Below, piece by piece: positions 55,606-64,000 of a stretch of 64,000 bases of DNA; the stretch's first letter is position 1, and every line of letters begins with the position of its first letter. Source of the stretch: Azolla caroliniana. Its lineage: Eukaryota; Polypodiophyta. The notes below the pieces were generated by a model, which had not been told where the DNA came from, did not search any database, and was given only the letters and a program-made list of their open reading frames with translations. Where the stretch lies: NCBI GenBank assembly GCA_043228905.1, contig JBHGNT010000020.1:1922001-1986000 (forward strand). Reading direction: 5' to 3'. The translations under genes were made by a program, and so were the position numbers.

Positions 55606-56868
55606 CTAAAAATCCTCCCGGTTCTCGCCACCGAGGGATTCGCGGTTTCGCTCGTGGTTCGGCCGCACCGTCAGAAATTGGACCAAATGGCGCCCGTCCT
55701 GGCTTTTGACCCTCGCGTAGGCCGAACTGTTGTCCAGCACTTTGGTCTCAATTCTCGCCGCCGTGATGTATGGTTCCCCTAATATGACCGGATGCGAGGA
55801 CGTCTCCTGCACGAAGAAGTGCTGGTCAATCTCGACGTCACCGATCTTGACTCGCACATTCGGGCAAGCCCCGTGCAGTTCCTCGGTGGCGCGCGTCGCC
55901 GCCCGTATCTTCCACCCGTGCTTGGTGTTGATCGGCCATTTTCCCTTCTTATAGAAGTCCATGGACATCAGGTTTATTTCCGAACCGTGGTCCACCAGTG
56001 CTACCACCGGTTCCTGAACATCTCCGATCTTTACCGGGGTCTCCGTGGTCGCTCGGGCCCAGTGTGGCCTCGAATAGTGGCTCTCCGCCCACTCATCTTC
56101 CAGCACCAAGTCGTTGATGTGCGTCGTTCGCACCTCCACCGGTCTTTCCGGTTCTGTCTCCGTCGACAGCCTCTTCCGTTTCACCAAGTCCACAATGGAG
56201 TCGTGGAACTCCTTCTTGGCGATCCCTAGCACTTCCCGCAATGACAGCTCCACTTTGTTGTCGAGGATCCGTTCTTCTAGGACCTTTCGTAGGTCCGTGG
56301 TCCTTTCTATTTCTGTCCCCAGTCGGTATCCGCCCTTCCTGGGGTTATCTTGCAAGCTGGACCCACCGGCATCATTCCGTCGTTGCCCGAATCGGGTCTC
56401 GTACCGTTGTGAGGGCCCGGCCGCTCCGGCTTTCCCCACTCGTTTGTCTTCTACCAGAGCCTCGTAGTTCCGGCAGGCGGCTTCTACGAAGCCCGTCTTC
56501 TCCTCGACCGGGTCGCTCCACCCGGTTACTTCCCGGACCCGTCTCTCAGCGCGGTCCGCTTCATCCTTCCTCAACCGTGCGCTGGCAAGGCCTTCCAGCA
56601 TTGCTGACCAGAATCCGTCTTTGCTCTCCTTTCGGGCCTCACTGCCCCCGACCCGAATGCCGGCCGACGCCGAGTAGTGGATAGCCTCCACGTGTCGGGC
56701 CGCTGCCTCTTCCATCAGTCTCTTCATACCTCCTCGCCCGTCGTTTCGGTTTAGGGCTCTTTTGGTGTCGCCGGCGTGCACCCGGCCTTCCCACAGGTAC
56801 ACCACCCGGTTCCTCAACGCCTCTGCGAAATCGCCGCAGTTCCTCCGAATGTGGCCGACCTCGTGCAC
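55606..56868 (-). pseudogene. gypsy G protease region with gag C-terminus
   Basis: Starts in a partial zinc knuckle (HEVGHIRRNC) and runs 420 codons. An aspartic protease motif reads VALVDHGSEINLMS, with D-H-G in place of the more common D-S-G or D-T-G, followed by HPVILGEPYITAARIETKVL, which fits the flap and C-terminal region. A frameshift separates it from both gag and RT. Confidence 0.8.
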
Positions 56869-56948
56869 CTGTTCCCTGCTGCCAGCCGTCGGTCACGAGC
56901 CGGTTCGCCGCCTTCCCTTCGAGTCTAGGCGATCCTTTATCGCCCGCG

Positions 56949-57713
56949 TCAACTCCTCCAGCACTGCTCCTCCGGACGAGCCATTGACCATGCCGGTCGA
57001 AGCCGGACCGGTTTCGAACCATTCCCGGGTTCCTCCCTTCGCCCTTGCGGTGCCGGTTCAAGCCTCCTTTCTGTGACAGAGCCCGCACTGGCCGCCCCGT
57101 TGTCAGCCCATTCTCGCCGTTTGTCGAAACGGCCACAGACTGCCTTAACCGCAGCCCAGTCGGTCGTCAGCCTGTCTTCGGTTTCCAGCAAGGAGCCGAC
57201 TTGATCCCGGTCCCGCTCGTCCACCGACTTGACGAACAGTAGGACCCGGCTCGTATCCAGAACGGCTCGGTCAAGCGCCGAAAGGCGCGCAAAGCGTTCT
57301 TCGAACTCCCGGAGGAGTGCCGACGCGTTTCTTCCCTTGCCGGGGGACTCCACCCATTCCATGAAGTCTCGTTTCGAAAGCCGGAGCGCGTCGTCCAGCC
57401 CGTATTTTTCTAGGAGTCGGCCTTCGAACTCCTCCCAGGTACGGCTCTCCGCCCTCACCTCGAGCACCTCCGCATGGATGCTCGGCATCGCCACTCGAGG
57501 AAACCCGGCAAGACGCCTCTCTTTCGGAATGTCCCGCATCAGCATTTCTGCCCCGTAGGACGCCAAATACTTCGTGGCATCCTTTCCGCTGAACCGGCCG
57601 ATCGTACCGATGACCACCTCAATGGCTCTGTCGAGGGTGCCGGTGCCCTCGCGGGCGCTCAATATCCGATCCACGGCCGAAGCCATGGCCTCCGCAAGAT
57701 CCGACCCCTTCAT
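56949..57713 (-). pseudogene. gypsy G gag
   Basis: MKGSDLAEAMASAVDRIL opens a retrotransposon Gag with FSGKDATKYLASYGAEMLMR, TWEEFEGRLLEKYGLDDALR and RNASALLREFEERFARLS. The ATG is the first after the primer region. It ends in a TGA at 56949-56951, before the zinc knuckle, which lies in another frame. Confidence 0.82.
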
Positions 57714-57736
57714 CTTCTGCTCTTCTGCCGCCTCCT

Positions 57737-57756
57737 TCACGTCGGGTTCACCAAGA
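57737..57756 (-). other. gypsy G presumed primer binding site
   Basis: In element orientation TCTTGGTGAACCCGACGTGA starts at the LTR edge. TGGTGAACCCGACG would pair with a tRNA ending CGTCGGGTTCACCA. I could not assign the tRNA; it is not the initiator Met. Confidence 0.55.
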
Positions 57757-58408
57757 TGTCGAGGTATTCCTCGCGGATGCGTGGAATGAGGCGGGACCTC
57801 GGGGGTCTTGTACCGAAGAGCAAGAGAGAAAGGAGAAGGGAGGGGACCCACTATGTGCGAGCGTAGATTCACAGGGACACGACCCTTCGACACAAAGACG
57901 CGAGTGGGATACCGACACAGAGAGACACGAATGTATGTAAATATATATATTAACAAGACAAACAACAAGAAGCACGAAGTTGGCTACAACCGAACAGGCC
58001 GGCGAACAGGTGCCGATGCCTGTTCGTAAACGCGCAGAAAGAAAGGAGTAGGTTAGAGGTGCTGCCGGAAGCACTCGGACATTCCTCGGAGCAGCGTGAG
58101 CCTCTCGAAACTTGCACAGAAAGAAGCTACGGAGTTTGGGGGGGGGGAGAGAGAGAAGCCTTCGGCCCACAAACCGACAACACTTCGTCCTCCTCTATCT
58201 GCGATCCCTTCCCCCTCCTCGTCTCCCTCCTTTTATAGGCAAGGAAGGAGCCGTTTCCCATTAACTTTCTACCTACCGAATCTACCTACCTAGGATCTTC
58301 TATGTACCTAATTCTCTCTTATGTACAATATAAGGCGTATGTGCATGAAGAGCCGGTTCCTACGCTCCGGTGTACCGATTCCGCTTGTGGACGGTTTTCT
58401 TCACGACA
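57757..58408 (-). repeat. gypsy G 5' LTR
   Basis: 652 bp partner of 51397-52037, with an 8-nt TATA-like CTATAAAA in element orientation at 58231-58238. The main length difference is in internal G-runs and small indels. Confidence 0.92.
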
Positions 58409-59500
58409 GCGTTCCGGTGCTCCTTGCTGGGATTGCTCATAAACCGGCTCACCACTCTGACTGCGTATCCAATATCCGGTCGAGTACACACGATTGTGTA
58501 CATCAAGCTCCCGACGACAGAGGCATATGGAACCTTCATCATATCAACCTTCTCTGCTTTCGTCTTCGGGGTTTGCTTACCGGATAGTTTGCATTTTGCC
58601 GGGAGTGTCGATCCGACCGGTTTTGCTTCTAACATGTTGAACCGCTGAAGCACCTTTGTCACGTATTTCTCCTGTGACAGCCACAATTGCTTCATTGGCC
58701 GGTCCCGGATGATATGCATCCCCAGCATTTGTCTTGCCAGACCCAAGTCTTTCATTGCGAAAGTTCGGTTGAGAGCCTTCTTCAGCATCCGTATTTTGGC
58801 TTGGTCCCGTCCGACGATCAACATGTCGTCCACGTACAGAAGGAGTATCAGGAAGTCGCCTCCTTCGAACTTCTTCACAAACACATAGTGATCGGTCTGC
58901 GTCTTGTGGTACCCTTGATCGGTCATGAAGGAGTCGAACTTCCGGTACCATTGTTGGGGAGCTTGCTTCACTCCGTACAGGCTCTTCTTCAACCGTCAAA
59001 CTAGGTGCTCCTTCCCTTTCTCCACGAATCCTTCCGGTTGCTACATGTAGATCTCCTCTTCGAGGTCACCGTGAAGGAATTCCGTCTTCACGTCCAGCTG
59101 TTCTACCTCGAGGTCCATGCTTGCCGCTATACTCAGCACCGTCTGGATGGACGTCATCTTAACTACCGGGGAAGATATCTCGTCGAAGTCCACGCCCTTC
59201 TTCTGTTGGAACCCCTTCACCACGATCTTGGCTTTGTATCTGGGGGGGTTGCTGGCATCTCCCGGTTTCAACTTGTACACCCACTTGTTTCGGAGTGCCC
59301 GCTTTCCTTTTGGCAACTCCACTAATTCGTACGTATGGTTCTCATGCAGGGAATCCATCTCATCCTGCATGGCACTTAACCATTTGCGGCTGGGGGTGTC
59401 ATCCTTCGCTTCTTCGAAGCTTTCCGGCTCTCCCTCATCGGTTAGCAGCACATGCTCTACATCCGGAAATCTTCGGGGGGCCCTTCTCTCTCTGAGAGCA
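58409..59500 (-). pseudogene. copia C2 reverse transcriptase
   Basis: NKWVYKLKPGDASNPPRYKA, KKGVDFDEISSPVVKMTSI, a stop at 59042-59044, a TGA near 58994-58996 in HLV[12 protein letters not shown], then APQQWYRKFDSFMTDQ and an intact LLLYVDDMLIVGRD. It ends at PDIGYAVRVVSRFMSNPSKE by the G insertion. Confidence 0.86.
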
Positions 59501-60370
59501 TATCTCTATCTTTGGCCTTCGGCAACCGGCTCCACTATTTGTTCTTCATCCAAATCCGATTCGGGGTCTTGGCCGGTTCCGATTTTAGCATCCTCTACTT
59601 CTTCTTTTGCCGGTTCGGTATCCTCACCGTAACCGGCTAGTTCCTCGAGTGTCAACCGGCTCTTAGCCGGGTGTGTCCGAATCTCATCGGAGTTCATTAT
59701 CTTCTTCTCCAACTCCCAGTTGGCAAGAGTCTTTTGTTCTTCATCCAAATCCGATTCGGGGTCTTGGCCGGTTCCGATTTTAGCATCCTCTACTTCTTCT
59801 TTTGCCGGTTCGGTATCCTCACCGTAACCGGCTAGTTCCTCGAGTGTCAACCGGCTCTTAGCCGGGTGTGTCCGAATCTCATCGGAGTTCATTATCTTCT
59901 TCTCCAACTCCCAGTCGGCAAGAGTCTTGTCCTCCATGAAGATAATATCTCGACTCCGGAAAGCCTTCTTGTCAACCGGATCCCACACTCGGTAGCCGAA
60001 CTCATCATCGCCGTATCCGAGGAATATGCATGGCCGGGCCTTTGGATCCAACTTTCCTCTCCGGTCCTTAGCAACATGCACGTACACGAGACACCCAAAC
60101 ACCTTCAGATGCCGGTAGGACATTTCCTTACCGGTCCACGCCTTCTGCGGTGTGTCTCCATCCAAGGGCACTGAGGGTGATTTGTTTATCACATACGTTG
60201 TTGTCGACAGCGCCTCAGCCCAAAACATCTTAGGTAATTTTGCATGCGCCAACATACTCCGGACCCTCTCCATTATGGTCTGGTTCATCCTCTCGGCCAA
60301 CCCGTTTAGTTCTGGCGTCTTCGGCACGGTAAATTCGAGCCGGATTCCCTTCGAGCGACAGTACTCCTCG
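59501..60370 (-). pseudogene. copia C2 integrase core end and duplicated linker
   Basis: EEYCRSKGIRLEFTVPKTPE, NGLAERMNQTIMERV, YRHLKVFGCLVYVHVAKDRR and the Pro/Glu-rich linker. A 196-bp unit is duplicated in tandem (about 59540-59735 and 59736-59931), so LANWELEKKIMNSDEIRTHP appears twice in frame. The homology ends abruptly at 60370. Confidence 0.86.
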
Positions 60371-60403
60371 GTGTGTCTCCATCCAAGGGCACTGAGGGTG
60401 ATC
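60371..60403. other. 33-bp chimeric junction between C2 and H
   Basis: GTGTGTCTCCATCCAAGGGC and the following bases repeat C2 sequence found at about 60150-60182 and do not continue the C2 frame. It is a filler or the remnant of another C-family copy. Confidence 0.7.
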
Positions 60404-61148
60404 TGTGATGGAAAATAAATCGACACTTTCCAAACTTCACCTCTCGGCCACAACCAAGGAAACACACGAATCGTTGTTGCAGAAAATGGGAAATGCGAAA
60501 AATAGAATGGACACACGATTTAACGTGGAAAACCCTGTACGGGAAAAACCACGGGAGTACAAGACTCCGAACCAAAACTATGCACAGAGAAATATACAAT
60601 GGCGAGCTGCAAGGCAACGACCTTGAGCTCGCTGTCCTCGCCACAGACGGCGGAAATACACAGAGGCGTCGACCTCTTCCTCACTCACACTCTATCTCTC
60701 TCGCGGCTACTCTCTCTTCACTCCTCTTGAGTAAAAAAAACAGAAAAATGATAAGCAACAACATTTAAACTGTTTGCCCTAAGTCATATTTATACACATA
60801 TGACTTTCGGGCTATTTACAAATATAGCCTCAAGGGCTCTTGGCAAACATATTCACAAATATGTCCCCGCATCCGGATCTCTCTCCGGGTACATTCGTCA
60901 TCCGGCTCCGTAGTCGGGGTCTTCAGCATCCGGCTCCGTAGTCGGGGTCTTCAGCATCCGGTTCCGTAACCGGGGTCTTCATCATCCGGCTCCGTAACCG
61001 GGGTCTTCATCATCCAGCTCCGTAGCCGGGGTCTTCATCATCCGGCTCCGTAGCCGGGGTATTCATCATCCGGCTCCGTAGCCGGGGTATTCATCATCCG
61101 ATTCCCGGATATCCGACCATCCCATCCGGAGGGACCGTAATCCCAACA
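60404..61148 (-). repeat. copia H 3' LTR
   Basis: About 745 bp; the left boundary is approximate (TGTGATGGAAAATAAATCGA against TGTTAGAAATTGACGC in F). It contains about seven tandem units of CATCCGGCTCCGTAGCCGGG (60897-61100) and ends on the plus strand in GTAATCCCAACA. Confidence 0.85.
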
Positions 61149-61160
61149 AACTCCCCCTTC
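61149..61160 (-). other. copia H polypurine tract
   Basis: Plus-strand AACTCCCCCTTC, that is GAAGGGGGAGTT before the LTR. Confidence 0.85.
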
Positions 61161-64000
61161 ACTTCGGCATGGGATGTCTCTCCAATCTGATCCTTTTCCG
61201 GCATGCTTCCAGCTTGTCGGGTGTGAGTACCTTGGTCAGCATATCCGACCCGTTCTCGTCCGTGTGGATCTTCGTCTGCATGAACTCCTTGTCTTCTATC
61301 CTTTCCCGGATCCAGTGGTATCTACGCTGGATGTGCTTCGTCCGGGAGTGATAGGCCGCATTCTTCGCAAGGTGGATGGCACTCTGACTGTCGCAGTAGA
61401 GTTGGTACTCCTCCTGCCGGATACCGAGCTCTCTAATGAAGTCCTTCATCCATATTATTTCCTTGCCGGCTTCAACAGCCGCCATGTACTCCGCCTCCGT
61501 GGTTGACAACGCAACCGTCTTCTGCAGCCTCGACTGCCACGAAACAGCTCCCCCTGCATACGTCATCACATACCCTGATGTGGACCGGCTGGTATCTGCA
61601 TCAGCCGACATATCCGAATCGGTAAAGCCGTCGAGTTCGGGCTTTCCGGAGCCGAATCGGAGGCACACGTTTGCCGTGCCCTTCAGGTATCGGAGTATCC
61701 ACTTGACCGCGTTCCAGTGCTCTTTGCCGGGATTGCTCATGTACCGGCTCACCACTCCGACTGCGTATCCTATGTCCGGTCTTGTACACACCATTGCGTA
61801 CATCAAGCTTCCGACGGCTGAGGCATACGGCACTTTCATCATATCCTCCTTTTCAGCCTTTGTCTTGGGACTTTGCTTGTTGGACAGCTTGCAGTTTGCC
61901 GGGAGGGTCGATCCGACCGGCCTTGCTTCCGACATGTTGAACCGTTTAAGCACCTTTGTCACGTACTTCTCCTGTGACAGCCACAACTGCTTCTTGCTCC
62001 GGTCCCGGATGATGTGCATCCCTAGTATTTGTCTCGCCGGACCCAAGTCCTTCATTGAGAAGGTTCGGTGAAGAGCCTTCTTCAGCATCCGTATCTTGAC
62101 CTGGTCCCGTCCGACGATCAACATGTCGTCCACGTACAGGAGGAGTATTAGAAAGTCTCCTCCTTCGAACTTCTTCACAAACACACAGTGGTCGGACTGC
62201 GTTTTGAGGTACCCTTCGTCGGTCATGAAGGAGTCGAACTTCCGGTACCATTGCCGGGGACCCTGCTTCAGTCCGTAAAGGCTCTTCTTCAACCGGCATA
62301 CCAGGTGCTCCTTCCCTTTCTTCTCGAATCCTTCCGGTTGCTGCATGTAGATCTCTTCTTCGAGGTCACCGTGAAGGAATGCCGTCTTCACGTCCATCTG
62401 TTCTACCTCGAGGTCCATGCTTGCCGCTATGCTCAGCACCGTCCGGATGGAGGTCATCTTCACTATCGGGGCAAATATCTCGTCGAAGTCGACGCCCTTC
62501 TTCTGCTGAAACCCCTTCACCACGATCCTGGCTTTGTATCTCGGGGGGTTTCCGGCATCTCCCGGTTTCAGCTTGAACACCCACTTGTTTCGTAGTGCCC
62601 GCTTTCCTTTCGGCAACTCCACAAGTTCATATGTGTGGTTCTCATGCAGGGAATCCATCTCGTCCTGCATGGCACTCAACCACCTGCGGCTCTGGGTGTC
62701 ATGCTTTGCTTCTTCAAAGCTCTCCGGCTCCCCCTCGTCGGTTAGCAGCACGTGCTCTGGTTCCGGAAACCTCCGGGGGGCCCTTCTCTCTCTTAGAGGA
62801 TATCTCCGTTCCGGAGCTTCGGTAACCGGTTGTTCCGATTCTTCTTCATCCGAATCCATTTCGGGATCGGGGCCGGTTCCGGTATCATTTTCATCTTCTT
62901 CGGCCGGTTCTGTTTCTTCACCGTCTTCGGCCGGATCCTCGAGTGCTAACCGGTCCCTTGCCGGTCGGGACTGCTCCTCGTAGAGTTGATCCTCACCGGT
63001 CGACTTGGAGCTCTTCATCTTCTTCTCCGACTCCCAGTCGGCGAGTGTCTTGTCCTCCATGAAGACGATATCTCGACTCCTGAATATCTTCTTGTCGACC
63101 GGGTCCCATACTCGGTAGCCGAACTCGTCGTCGCCGTATCCGAGGAATATGCATGGCCGGGTCTTTGGATCTAACTTTCCTCTCCGGTCCTTTGCCACAT
63201 GCACGTATGCGAGACACCTGAACACCTTCAGATGCCGGTAGGACACTTCCTTACCGGTCCACACTTTCTGCGGCGTGTCTCCGTCCAAAGGTACTGAGGG
63301 TGATCTATTTATCACATACGTCGCCGTCGACATTGCCTCAGCCCAAAATCCGTTGGGTAATTTCGCATGTGCTAGCATACTCCGGACCCTCTCCATTATG
63401 GTCCGGTTCATCCTCTCGGCCAGCCCGTTCAGTTCCGGCGTCTTCGGCACTGTAAACTCGAGCCGGATTCCCTTCGAGCGACAGTAATCCTCGAACTGCC
63501 CCCGGTATTCCCCTCCGTTATCCGCTCGTATCGCTTTCAGCTTCTTGCCGGATTCTCTTTCCACTCTCGCGTGGAGTTCTTTGAAGACGGACAATACTTG
63601 GTCCTTTGTCTTCAACGGTGCCGTCCACAGCTTCCGGCTGTGGTCATCAATGAATGTCACGAAGTACTGGGCTCCGCCATGTGACTTCGTTTCTACTTGA
63701 CACACGTCAGTGTGCACCAACTCCAATGGTGCGCCACGTCTCGTCGGTGGCCTTGAGTGGAAGGAGGTCCGGTTTTGCTTACCGGCCAGACAGTCGGTGC
63801 ACTTCTTCAGGTGCACATGCTTCACTGGAATAAGGTTGTCTTCTGCAAGCCTCTTCATCCCCTTCTCACTCATGTGGCACAGTCTTTTGTGCCACAGCTC
63901 ACCGGCAGTGTCGGCTGCCACATTCAGCTCTTCCGGACATAACCGGGCATTCATCAGGTACAGTGTGTTGTCTTTCCGGGCCCGAGCCACTATCAGGCTC
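61159..64000 (-). CDS. copia H pol polyprotein (partial, C-terminal 940 or so residues)
   Basis: Open frame from the window edge to TGA at 61159-61161. Pre-integrase WHKRLCHMSEKGMKRL and CTDCLAGKQNRTSF; integrase core with LVHTDVCQVETK, IRADNGGEYRG and LNGLAERMNRT (D-35-E spacing); linker RRYPLRERRAPRRFPEPEHV; RT with DVKTAFLHGDLEEEIYMQQP and YVDDMLIVGRD; RNase H with FTDSDMSADADTSRSTSGYV, STTEAEYMAA and YCDSQSAIHLAKNAAYHSR. All catalytic residues that I can place are present and no stop interrupts it. Integrase inserts cDNA; RT and RNase H make it. GQGPRQW in the RT is KQGPRQW here where relatives have KQAPRQW. The start lies off-window. Confidence 0.93.
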   Translation of the reverse strand, partial: SLIVARARKDNTLYLMNARLCPEELNVAADTAGELWHKRLCHMSEKGMKRLAEDNLIPVKHVHLKKCTDCLAGKQNRTSFHSRPPTRRGAPLELVHTDVCQVETKSHGGAQYFVTFIDDHSRKLWTAPLKTKDQVLSVFKELHARVERESGKKLKAIRADNGGEYRGQFEDYCRSKGIRLEFTVPKTPELNGLAERMNRTIMERVRSMLAHAKLPNGFWAEAMSTATYVINRSPSVPLDGDTPQKVWTGKEVSYRHLKVFRCLAYVHVAKDRRGKLDPKTRPCIFLGYGDDEFGYRVWDPVDKKIFRSRDIVFMEDKTLADWESEKKMKSSKSTGEDQLYEEQSRPARDRLALEDPAEDGEETEPAEEDENDTGTGPDPEMDSDEEESEQPVTEAPERRYPLRERRAPRRFPEPEHVLLTDEGEPESFEEAKHDTQSRRWLSAMQDEMDSLHENHTYELVELPKGKRALRNKWVFKLKPGDAGNPPRYKARIVVKGFQQKKGVDFDEIFAPIVKMTSIRTVLSIAASMDLEVEQMDVKTAFLHGDLEEEIYMQQPEGFEKKGKEHLVCRLKKSLYGLKQGPRQWYRKFDSFMTDEGYLKTQSDHCVFVKKFEGGDFLILLLYVDDMLIVGRDQVKIRMLKKALHRTFSMKDLGPARQILGMHIIRDRSKKQLWLSQEKYVTKVLKRFNMSEARPVGSTLPANCKLSNKQSPKTKAEKEDMMKVPYASAVGSLMYAMVCTRPDIGYAVGVVSRYMSNPGKEHWNAVKWILRYLKGTANVCLRFGSGKPELDGFTDSDMSADADTSRSTSGYVMTYAGGAVSWQSRLQKTVALSTTEAEYMAAVEAGKEIIWMKDFIRELGIRQEEYQLYCDSQSAIHLAKNAAYHSRTKHIQRRYHWIRERIEDKEFMQTKIHTDENGSDMLTKVLTPDKLEACRKRIRLERHPMPK

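Larger units (their letters stand above)
51397..58408 (-). mobile_element. Ty3/gypsy retrotransposon G (minus strand)
   Basis: LTRs at 51397-52037 and 57757-58408 (641 and 652 bp) flank gag, protease, RT, RNase H and integrase in gypsy order. The target sequence GCGT is repeated at 51393-51396 and 58409-58412 and the C2 frame resumes cleanly. It is the only gypsy element in the window. The pol frame has stops, so it is probably defective. Confidence 0.93.
50081..60370 (-). mobile_element. Ty1/copia retrotransposon C2 (C family), 5'-truncated, split by G
   Basis: 3' LTR 50081-50832, RNase H to 51396, then resumed at 58409 with RT, linker and integrase until an abrupt break at 60370. Gag, protease and 5' LTR are missing. 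Sequence is close to C, but the RT active site is intact. Confidence 0.88.
60404..64000 (-). mobile_element. Ty1/copia retrotransposon H, E-family, runs off the right edge
   Basis: 3' LTR 60404-61148, polypurine tract and an intact pol frame to the window edge. gag, 5' LTR and the target duplication are outside. Open integrase, RT and RNase H in one frame make this the best candidate here for a recently active copy. Confidence 0.9.

Overview
The window is land-plant nuclear DNA that is almost entirely transposable elements. One host gene is convincing: a vacuolar-type zinc transporter of the cation diffusion facilitator family (MTP1-like) at 29971-31332 (+). The initiator-Met primer sites of the Ty1/copia elements, a MULE-type transposase with a SWIM finger, long microsatellites and the plant-type MTP point to a large, repeat-rich embryophyte genome. 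I cannot name the species. Nothing bacterial, no tRNA or rRNA gene and no CRISPR array is visible.

Region 1 (about 460-25000) is a Russian doll. The outermost layer is a degraded Mutator-like DNA transposon on the minus strand, bounded by two inverted arrays of the 12-mer GGTCGCCCAACC. Its transposase is split by copia element A (2576-23559, + strand, 5-bp duplication AATAT). A is itself split three times: by B1 (4535-9034, +), by B2 (9278-15054, +, duplication GATTC) and by C (17174-22596, - strand, duplication AAAGC). Removing the insertions restores the A reading frame at every junction.

Region 2 (25000-35070) holds a LINE remnant (-), a TTCCA pentamer satellite split by a solo LTR (27388-27812), degenerate repeats and the MTP gene, followed by non-coding DNA with a tandemly duplicated gag-like relic.

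Region 3 (35071-46462) is a decayed copia element D carrying E (+, one nearly full-length gag-pol frame) and F (- strand, another E-family copy). A 100-base N gap lies between E and F. D also carries a 192-bp coding segment repeated four times in tandem.

Region 4 (46463-49818) shows no gene. Region 5 (49819-64000) has an LTR fragment of the solo-LTR family, broken by C2 (-, same family as C). C2 is in turn split by the Ty3/gypsy element G (51397-58408, -). H (E-family copia, -, intact pol frame) begins at about 60404 and runs off the right edge.

Apart from the transporter, the genes form retrotransposon replication units: LTR promoter, tRNA-Met primer site, gag, protease, integrase, reverse transcriptase, RNase H, polypurine tract and LTR. 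Most are broken by stops and frameshifts. H and E look youngest; A, B, C and D are non-autonomous relics. Unusual points are two nonsense codons shared by B1 and B2, a C-terminal extension beyond RNase H in the B family, and subterminal 12-mer arrays on the DNA transposon.
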